NCBI RefSeq assembly: GCF_002224285.1
Contig: NZ_CP022436.1
Location: 992,001-1,056,000, forward strand
Direction: 5' to 3'
Length of the DNA: 64,000 nucleotides
From: Arthrobacter sp. YN
Lineage (GTDB): Bacteria; Actinomycetota; Actinomycetes; Actinomycetales; Micrococcaceae
Position numbers and translations under genes: made by a program. Below, piece by piece: positions 58,284-64,000 of the stretch. The notes under the pieces are model-generated. The model did no database searches, was not told the DNA's origin, and was given only the letters and a program-made list of their open reading frames with translations. The first letter of the stretch is position 1; the number at the start of each line of letters is the position of its first letter.

Positions 58284-58299
58284 GGATGGAAGAACGACG

Positions 58300-58965
58300 A
58301 TGACGACACTGCTCGATTGGATGAATTCCGCAGCAATTCCCAACCTCTTCGGCAGTCCCGTGAGTTGGATCGAAGTCATCGGCTTCGTCACCGGTGCTGC
58401 ATGTGTTTATGGCGTAGCCCGGCAAAAGCTTTGGAACTGGCCTGTCGGTATCCTGAACAATCTTGCGTTCATCGTGTTGTTTCTCGGAGCCGGCCTTTAC
58501 GGGGAGACCGTTCTGCAAGTGATCTTCGCGGCTGTTGCCGTTTATGGCTGGTACAACTGGGTGCGGGGCAGTGCCGACACCGACAACAAGAACGACTTGC
58601 GGATCCGCGACGCCGCTGTCAAGGAGATCCTCCTTGGCGTCGGTGCCACCTTGGCCGGCACTGCTGCTGTGGCGCTGGTCCTCACGCACGGAACCGACTC
58701 CCAGGTTCCTTGGCCGGACGCTTTCGTACTGACCGCCTCACTTGTAGCAACATACGGGCAGGCCAAGAAAATCTTCCAACACTGGTATGTATGGATTCTC
58801 ATCGATGTGGTCTCCATCCCGCTCTACTTCAGCCGCGGTCTGGCACTGACAGCCATCCTTTACGTCGGGTTCCTGGCCCTCTGCATCTACGGACTTATCG
58901 ACTGGAAACGTGCCCGCAGCACTGAAACGCCGGTGATCCCCGAAACCATCAAGACAGGAGCATGA
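58300..58965 (+). CDS. pnuC: Nicotinamide riboside transporter PnuC
   Basis: A 221-residue membrane protein with seven hydrophobic segments. PnuC motifs are IEVIGFVTGAACVYGVARQKLWNWPVG (start of the fold), YGWYNWVRG, and WYVWILIDVVSIPLYFSRGL. It imports nicotinamide riboside, which is phosphorylated by the next protein, NadR. ATG 58300 lies behind the two NrtR-type operators; the following gene starts 1 base after the stop. Confidence 0.93.
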   Translation: MTTLLDWMNSAAIPNLFGSPVSWIEVIGFVTGAACVYGVARQKLWNWPVGILNNLAFIVLFLGAGLYGETVLQVIFAAVAVYGWYNWVRGSADTDNKNDLRIRDAAVKEILLGVGATLAGTAAVALVLTHGTDSQVPWPDAFVLTASLVATYGQAKKIFQHWYVWILIDVVSIPLYFSRGLALTAILYVGFLALCIYGLIDWKRARSTETPVIPETIKTGA

Positions 58966-58966
58966 C

Positions 58967-60076
58967 ATGTACAAGCAGGCCATGGTCATCGGTAAGTTCT
59001 ACCCGCCACACGCAGGCCACGCCCACCTGATCACCACTGCCGCAGCGCAGGCCGAAAGGGTCGCTGTCCTGGTCCTGGGCACCCGCTTTGAGTCCATCAG
59101 CGTTGACGACCGGGCCACCTGGCTTGCCGATGAATTTGATGGCGTCGACGGCGTGGAGGTCATCCGAATGCGTAACGACTGCCCTGAGGACTACTACTCG
59201 GACGAAATCTGGAAGGCCCAGACCGAGCTGATGCGTCTGGCGCTGAAGTCCCACGGCGTGACCTCCGTTGATGCCGTGTTCAGCTCCGAAGAATACGGCA
59301 TCCAGTTGGCCGGGGCCTTTAACGCAGAACACGTCCTCGTGGACCCGTCCCGGAGCACCTACCCGATCAGCGGCACTCAATGCCGTGATGATCCAGGGGC
59401 AACCTGGCCCTGCATCATCGCGCCCGCCCGCCAGGGGATGGCAACGCGCATCATCGTGGTTGGCGCCGAGTCCACGGGCACCACCACACTGGCCAAGGCG
59501 CTTACCGAGCATTACCGGCCGCGGTTCCCCCGGCTCGCGGACGTCCCCGAATATGGTCGCGAATACACTTACACGAAGTTCGAGGAGCTGAGCGCCCGGA
59601 CCCCGGACGCGACACTTCAGAACATGGTGTGGACAGCGCAGGACTTCGGCCTGATTGGCGCGCGACAGACTGATATGGAAAATGCGGCAGCTGACGCCTG
59701 TCCCTTGGTGATTGCAGACACCGACGCACTGGCCACCACACTGTGGGAGCGGTTCTACCTGGGGGAAGGAAGCTTCGGTTCGTACCACGCTGCCGATGTT
59801 CTGCCTCGGCGTGATGTGTACCTGATCACCGATCACGAGGGCGTGGAGTTCGAAGACGATGGCTGGCGTGAAGGCGAACACCGACGTGCAGAAATGACTG
59901 AGTGGTTCAAGGAGACCCTGACTGAGGAAGGGCACTCCTGGATATTGGTCACGGGTGACCATGACCGGCGCATGAAAACCGCCGTCGAGGTCATTGACCT
60001 GATCCTTGCCCAGCGGAGCAGCCTGACGTCCCCGCCCTGGGCCACCAGAACCGTTCTGGAAGGAGCAGGGGCATGA
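58967..60076 (+). CDS. nadR: Bifunctional NMN adenylyltransferase/ribosylnicotinamide kinase NadR
   Basis: A 369-residue enzyme without the N-terminal HTH of the enterobacterial protein. Residues 1-~165 are a nucleotidyltransferase (VIGKFYPPHAGHAHLI, SGTQCRDDP). Residues ~165-369 are a P-loop kinase (VVGAESTGTTTLAKAL; Walker B-like VIADTDALATT). It converts nicotinamide riboside to NMN and NAD. It lies between pnuC and nrtR in one operon. Confidence 0.94.
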   Translation: MYKQAMVIGKFYPPHAGHAHLITTAAAQAERVAVLVLGTRFESISVDDRATWLADEFDGVDGVEVIRMRNDCPEDYYSDEIWKAQTELMRLALKSHGVTSVDAVFSSEEYGIQLAGAFNAEHVLVDPSRSTYPISGTQCRDDPGATWPCIIAPARQGMATRIIVVGAESTGTTTLAKALTEHYRPRFPRLADVPEYGREYTYTKFEELSARTPDATLQNMVWTAQDFGLIGARQTDMENAAADACPLVIADTDALATTLWERFYLGEGSFGSYHAADVLPRRDVYLITDHEGVEFEDDGWREGEHRRAEMTEWFKETLTEEGHSWILVTGDHDRRMKTAVEVIDLILAQRSSLTSPPWATRTVLEGAGA

Positions 60077-60843
60077 CACCCGAAACGGATTCCGCCGGGA
60101 AATTTCTGGAAAGCTACAATCCCCGGGACTATCCCTCCGTAGCCCTGACGGTGGACCTGGTGGTCTTTGCCGTCGCCGGAGGGGTGCTGAAAGTCGCTTT
60201 GGTCCGGCGGGGAGAGCACCCCTTCAAGGATGGGCTTGCCCTCCCAGGAGGCTTTGTCGGCGCAGAGGAATCAGCCAGTCAAGCAGCAGGGCGTGAACTC
60301 GCTGAAGAAACGGGTCTGGACCTCGGAAGGCTGCCGGTTCATATTGAGCAGCTGGCTACCTACACGAGCCCGGATCGGGATCCCCGCATGCGGGTTGTCT
60401 CCGTGGCCCATCTGGCGCTTTTGGCTTCCCCTGGGATCTCACTGCCCGAGATCGCAGCAGGGTCGGATGCTGCCTCTGCCGGTTGGTATGCCGTCCATGA
60501 CATTCTCCGCAGCAAAGAGCTGGCCTTTGATCACGCCGCTATCCTGGGCGACGGGTTGGCGCGGCTGGCAGGGAAAATGGAATACACCACCGTCGCTGCC
60601 CGACTTCTGCCGGAGGAGTTCACGCTGACGCAGCTTCGCACCGTCTATGACGCCGTGTGGGAAACAACTCTGGCCGCCGGTAACTTCACCCGCAAGATGA
60701 TGCCTCAGCTGAATGACACCGGCCGGAAGACCCGCGGAACAACCGGCGGTGCCCCGGCTGCGCTGTTCACCGCCACGGACCGGCACATCCATCCGCCGCT
60801 CAAGCGCTTCCCCACGGCTCCGGTCCAACCACGCCGACCGTGA
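60073..60843 (+). CDS. nrtR: NrtR, Nudix-related regulator of NAD metabolism
   Basis: A 256-residue repressor. A Nudix-like domain (residues ~20-155) holds a Nudix box (GGFVGAEESASQAAGRELAEETG), here shortened to its key GxxxxA...RELAEE-G residues, with the first residues of the consensus changed. The C-terminal winged helix (TLTQLRTVYDAVWETTLAAGNFTRKM) is typical of NrtR. Such proteins sense ADP-ribose and repress NAD salvage genes. It overlaps nadR by ATGA, and the probable sites are the tandem operators before pnuC. Confidence 0.93.
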   Translation: MTPETDSAGKFLESYNPRDYPSVALTVDLVVFAVAGGVLKVALVRRGEHPFKDGLALPGGFVGAEESASQAAGRELAEETGLDLGRLPVHIEQLATYTSPDRDPRMRVVSVAHLALLASPGISLPEIAAGSDAASAGWYAVHDILRSKELAFDHAAILGDGLARLAGKMEYTTVAARLLPEEFTLTQLRTVYDAVWETTLAAGNFTRKMMPQLNDTGRKTRGTTGGAPAALFTATDRHIHPPLKRFPTAPVQPRRP

Positions 60844-60887
60844 GGCGTTTTCCAAGCCAGCGCGGTCAGAACATTAACTGGGAACGC

Positions 60888-61541
60888 CTACTTGGCGCTT
60901 TCCTTGCCTCGTCTTACCCTGCGGACAACGAGCCACGCAATGAAGGCGGCAAGCCCCGCGTAGACGGCGTAGTTGAGGAATCGTGAGTACTGGTCCACCA
61001 AGTGGTATTGCTTGCCGAGCAACGCGCCCAAGCCGATGAGCAGCGCGTTCCAAACTCCGGTGCCCGCGATGGTGAAGATACTGAAGGTCATCAGGTTCAT
61101 GCGTTCGGCGCCGGCCGGCAGGGAGATGAGGCTGCGCACCCCGGGCAAAAGCCTGCCGAAGAAGATCGCAGACTTACCGTGGATTTCGAACCAGTCGGCG
61201 GCTTTCTCGAAATCTTCGCGATCAACCAGTGGAAGTTTCGACAGCAAGTGGATGGACCGCTTCAGCCCTACTTTGTATCCCAACCAGTACAACAGCAGCG
61301 CGCCCGCATAGGCACCCAGAGTGCTGGTAAGGAACACAAGGAGCAGGTTGATGCTGCCTTGCTGGGTGAGGAAACCTGCCAAGGGGAGGATGACTTCGCT
61401 GGGAATCGGCGGGAATACCGTCTCAAGAAGCGTCAGCAGGCCCACGCCCCATTCGCCGAGGGCCTCGATGACTTGAGCGGCCACACCGACGATCCCGGTC
61501 AGCTCGTCGGTGGAACCACCCGTTTCCAGAGAGCCGATCAA
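60888..61541 (-). CDS. DedA-family membrane protein
   Basis: A 217-residue membrane protein of the DedA/VTT (SNARE-associated) family, whose members translocate phospholipids such as undecaprenyl phosphate. Motifs are ETVFPPIPSEVILPLAGFL with the conserved acidic residue, ILPLAG and GRLLPGVRSLISLPAG with the paired Arg residues. I chose TTG 61541 because AAAGGA lies about 8 bases upstream and the family rarely has long N-terminal tails. An ATG at 61646 in frame would add 35 residues. Confidence 0.87.
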   Translation of the reverse strand: MIGSLETGGSTDELTGIVGVAAQVIEALGEWGVGLLTLLETVFPPIPSEVILPLAGFLTQQGSINLLLVFLTSTLGAYAGALLLYWLGYKVGLKRSIHLLSKLPLVDREDFEKAADWFEIHGKSAIFFGRLLPGVRSLISLPAGAERMNLMTFSIFTIAGTGVWNALLIGLGALLGKQYHLVDQYSRFLNYAVYAGLAAFIAWLVVRRVRRGKESAK

Positions 61542-61578
61542 AGCGATGTCCTTTCCAAGAGCTGACAGATCCACAAGG

Positions 61579-61606
61579 GAAGCCCAGTGATGGGGGACCA
61601 CTGGGC
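61579..61606 (-). terminator. Hairpin after the LacI gene
   Basis: AGCCCAGTG pairs with CACTGGGCT around a short loop, 65 bases after the LacI stop on that strand, with a CTT-rich tail. Confidence 0.55.
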
Positions 61607-61670
61607 TTCCACCCTCAACGCTATTCCCATGAGCGTCTGTGGGCAATGAGCAGTTATTTGTGCAGGAGTA

Positions 61671-62750
61671 CTAATCCGGCGAACGCACAGCTACGGACGC
61701 CCGCTCAACCGGCGGGCAGGCGATCTTCACAGCTGATTCAAGGGGAGCAGCATCCAGGCCCAGGAGCATGCGAACGCCGGCCGCGCCCAGTTCGTAATGA
61801 GGCAGTGACACCGTGGAGAGCGGCGGACGCAGGTGGGCAGCGATGACTTCCTGGTTGTCGAAACCCACCACTGCAATGTCCTCCGGGATGGACAGCCCGT
61901 TTTCCCGCAGGCCATCGTAAAGTCCCATGGCCATGCGGTCGTTGTAGCAGTACACGGCACTGACCCCAAGCGTGAGCAGGCTTTCCGTGGCGCCGTAACC
62001 GCCTTCCTGATCAGGGTAGGCCTCCAGCACCAGCGCCGGATCAAAGGGAATTCCGGCGGCATCGAGCGCGTCCTTGTACCCCTGGAGCCGGCCATCCCTG
62101 GCAGGTGCGGGGGTGGTGGCGTTGATGAAGGCGATGCGACGGTGGCCACCGCGGAGCAGGATCTCGGTGGCAGACTGTCCACCTTGCGCTTCATCCGGTA
62201 CTACGGCCCGCGCGGCCCCGGCGTCGGGGGAGAAACAGTTGACCAGGACGAAGTCCGATTCCCGAAGGGTCTCGGGGATGTCCGTAGGGCGGTGGAACCA
62301 GGTGGAGTACAAGATGCCGCGCACTTTGTATTCCAGCATCATGGCGATCGCGTCTTTTTCGAGCTCCTGGTTGCCTTCGGTGTTCGCGATCAGCAGGGCA
62401 TAACCATGTTTCCAGGCTTCGTCTTGAGCGCCGTGGATGATTTGGCCGGCGAACGGCGTAGTGGCTACGCCGTCGGCAACCAGTCCAATGAACTTGGAGG
62501 TGCCGCTTACCAACGTTTTGGCCATGGCGTTGGGACGGTAACCCAGTTGGGTGATCGCCCGGGTGACGCGTTGGCGGGTTTCGTCGGCGATCCGGGCGTT
62601 CTTCTTCTTGTTGATCACCAGGGAGACCGTGGCAGTGGATACTCCGGCCAGTTCAGCCACTTCGCGGAGGGTCACCGGATGGGCACGGCCTGCTCTGACA
62701 GGAACGGCGGGGGTGGCCGCGTTGCCTGACTCTCTCTCCTGCGAAATCAT
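61671..62750 (-). CDS. LacI-family regulator of the CUT1 importer
   Basis: A 359-residue repressor. The helix-turn-helix is TLREVAELAGVSTATVSLVI, followed by the hinge and a sugar-binding domain (FIGLVADGVATTPFAGQIIHG, VSAVYCYNDRMAMGLYDG, EDIAVVGFDNQEVIAA). I chose ATG 62750 because AAGGAGG lies 4-5 bases upstream; an ATG at 62792 overlaps the permease stop and would add 14 residues. It is the last gene of the leftward importer operon and probably controls it. The sugar is unknown. Confidence 0.9.
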   Translation of the reverse strand: MISQERESGNAATPAVPVRAGRAHPVTLREVAELAGVSTATVSLVINKKKNARIADETRQRVTRAITQLGYRPNAMAKTLVSGTSKFIGLVADGVATTPFAGQIIHGAQDEAWKHGYALLIANTEGNQELEKDAIAMMLEYKVRGILYSTWFHRPTDIPETLRESDFVLVNCFSPDAGAARAVVPDEAQGGQSATEILLRGGHRRIAFINATTPAPARDGRLQGYKDALDAAGIPFDPALVLEAYPDQEGGYGATESLLTLGVSAVYCYNDRMAMGLYDGLRENGLSIPEDIAVVGFDNQEVIAAHLRPPLSTVSLPHYELGAAGVRMLLGLDAAPLESAVKIACPPVERASVAVRSPD

Positions 62751-62788
62751 CTGTCCTCCTTCAGGAGTATAACCGTCGGCCATAGCGC

Positions 62789-63691
62789 TCATCCCTTGTT
62801 CGCTCCGCTCTCAAGGCCTTGGATCATGGCCTTGTTGAGGACCAGGAATACCAGCAGCAGCGGTGTGATGGTCACGCAGACGGCGGCGAAGGTGGCCGTC
62901 CAGTCGACCTTGCCCATAGCGCCGATGTAGTTCTGCAAGCCCAGGGGAATGGTCTTGAGGTCCTCGGAGAGAACAAAGGTGTTGGCGAAGATGAAGTCGT
63001 TCCAGATGAAGATGCTGTTGACCAGCACCACGGTGACCACGGTGTTGAGGGAGAGGGGCAGCGTGATCAGCCCGAAAATCCGGTATGGTCCGGCCCCATC
63101 CAGGGATGCTGCCTCATAGGTTTCGCGCGGTATGTATTCGAAGAAGGACGAGAAAAGGTAGATGGACATCGGGAGGGCGAAGCCTGCCAGGGGGATGATC
63201 ATCGACTGGTAGGTGTCCAGCAGGTTCACCGCGGAGTAGTCGATGAACAGGGGGACCAGCGCGATTTGGACGGGAACGATGATGCCGACGAGGAACAAGC
63301 CCCGGACGAACTTGCTGAGGCGGAAGCCAAGGACCTGGATGGCGTAGGCGGCCATCATGCCGAACAAGACAATCAAAATGTTGGCGCCCATGGTGACGAT
63401 GAAACTGTTCAGGATGTTCCGTCCCAGGTCGCCGGTTTCAAAGGCGCGGGCATAGTTTTCCCACGTCAACGAGCTGGGGAGTCCGAACGGATCACCGGTG
63501 GCAAAGTCGTGTTCGGTCCGCAGGCTGGTGACGAACAGCCAGGCGAGCGGGTACACCTGGACGATCACGATGAGCATGATCAGGACCCTCGAGAGCGTCC
63601 GGTACAAGCTGGGCTTCCGACGCCGGCGCTGGGGGGCGGGAGAAGGAACCCGGGCGCGGGTCGGCTGAGCCGGGGCTGTCTGGGTGATCAT
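62789..63691 (-). CDS. Sugar ABC transporter permease (CUT1, second subunit)
   Basis: A 300-residue inner-membrane protein with six helices. The EAA loop is ETYEAASLDGAGPYRIFGLI, and the end NDFIFANTFVLSEDLKTIPLGL is typical of MalG-like CUT1 subunits. ATG 63691 overlaps the stop of the first permease gene (ATGA). Its ATPase is probably MsiK (27.7 kb). Substrate unknown. Confidence 0.92.
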   Translation of the reverse strand: MITQTAPAQPTRARVPSPAPQRRRRKPSLYRTLSRVLIMLIVIVQVYPLAWLFVTSLRTEHDFATGDPFGLPSSLTWENYARAFETGDLGRNILNSFIVTMGANILIVLFGMMAAYAIQVLGFRLSKFVRGLFLVGIIVPVQIALVPLFIDYSAVNLLDTYQSMIIPLAGFALPMSIYLFSSFFEYIPRETYEAASLDGAGPYRIFGLITLPLSLNTVVTVVLVNSIFIWNDFIFANTFVLSEDLKTIPLGLQNYIGAMGKVDWTATFAAVCVTITPLLLVFLVLNKAMIQGLESGANKG

Positions 63692-64000
63692 GAATCTGCC
63701 TTCCGCTTGAGCATGAACAAGATGAGGCCGACGGCGACGAGGCACTCGATCACGATGAAGACGGCGATGGTACTTGCGTAGCCAAAATCCGTGCTGGTGA
63801 AGGCTGTCTTGTACATATAGGTGGTGAGGAGCTCGGAGGATTGTCCCGGGCCGCCGTTGGTCATGAGATACGGGATATCAAAACCGCGCAGGCCGTAGGT
63901 GGTGGCCATGATGGTGGTGGTAATCCACACGGGCCGGATGTAGGGGAAACGTATCTTGGTGAAGAGCGTCCACTTCGATGCGCCGTCCAGGACCGCGGCT
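63688..64000 (-). CDS. Sugar ABC transporter permease (CUT1, first subunit, partial)
   Basis: The C-terminal ~100 residues of a MalF-like permease; the gene continues beyond the window. The EAA loop is partly visible at the edge (AAVLDGASKWTLFTKIRFPY), followed by FDIPYLMTNGGPGQSSELL, the usual signature of CUT1 first subunits, and a final helix with LKRKADS. The binding protein of the importer should lie further upstream, outside the window. Confidence 0.9.
   Translation of the reverse strand, partial: AAVLDGASKWTLFTKIRFPYIRPVWITTTIMATTYGLRGFDIPYLMTNGGPGQSSELLTTYMYKTAFTSTDFGYASTIAVFIVIECLVAVGLILFMLKRKADS

Overview
The window comes from a high-G+C Gram-positive bacterium. The 16S sequence, the 23S gene with the actinobacterial insertion near its middle, an rRNA spacer without tRNAs, and the gene families all fit Arthrobacter sensu lato (Arthrobacter/Paenarthrobacter, Micrococcaceae). 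The genus call rests on general resemblance, not on a search.

Layout. 0-2.7 kb: 3' part of a maltokinase-glycogen branching enzyme fusion. 2.8-8.8 kb: a complete 16S-23S-5S rRNA operon with leader promoter, processing stems and terminator. 8.9-9.9 kb: an SRPBCC protein and a GNAT acetyltransferase. 9.9-18.8 kb: a maltose/maltodextrin locus, with an alpha-glucosidase (frameshifted here) and a LacI repressor facing a malE-malF-malG-GH13 operon across LacI-type operators. 18.9-24.5 kb: FAD/lactate-type oxidase, CynX-like transporter, PPOX-fold flavoprotein, cytosine-deaminase-like amidohydrolase and GntR regulator, with a shared TTGGTATACCAA-type operator. 24.6-32.6 kb: DUF4032 kinase-like protein, GH20 hexosaminidase, MsiK-type sugar-import ATPase (probably the missing ATPase of the mal operon), otsA/otsB, a DsbA-like protein and tRNA-Thr(UGU).

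32.8-47.6 kb looks accessory. Two divergent operons leave 36.9 kb. Leftward: alpha/beta hydrolase, unknown protein, LLM flavin monooxygenase, degenerate ANL-type protein, galU. Rightward: cupin protein, UDP-GlcNAc 2-epimerase-like protein, MFS exporter, beta-propeller protein, Tat-exported FAD oxidase, acyltransferase-3. The cupin and propeller proteins resemble the two halves of fungal aldos-2-ulose dehydratase (AUDH), encoded here as separate genes. An MmyB-type regulator and an EmrB-type exporter follow at 45-47.6 kb. A 17-bp element is shared (16/17) by the promoter regions at 36.9 and 46.0 kb, which suggests one regulon.

47.7-54.2 kb is a tight operon: a PduX-like GHMP (threonine) kinase, a cysteine-synthase-fold PLP enzyme, an ATP-grasp ligase, an MFS exporter fused to a second ATP-grasp, and a third glutathione-synthetase-like ATP-grasp (frameshifted here). 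I read it as a candidate cluster for a small ATP-grasp-made peptide built on a beta-substituted, threonine-derived amino acid, with its own exporter. This and the split-AUDH operon are the best candidates for undescribed systems.

54.4-64 kb returns to common actinobacterial genes: DUF2306 and SdpI-like membrane proteins, a TasA/CalY-SipW secretion module with an HPt-like protein lacking the phosphoryl histidine, the pnuC-nadR-nrtR NAD salvage operon with tandem operators, a DedA protein, and a CUT1 sugar importer (two permeases, the first cut by the window end) with its LacI regulator. Both frameshifts (11.65 and 53.69 kb) fall in C4 runs where C5 would restore the frame, so sequencing error must be excluded before calling pseudogenes.
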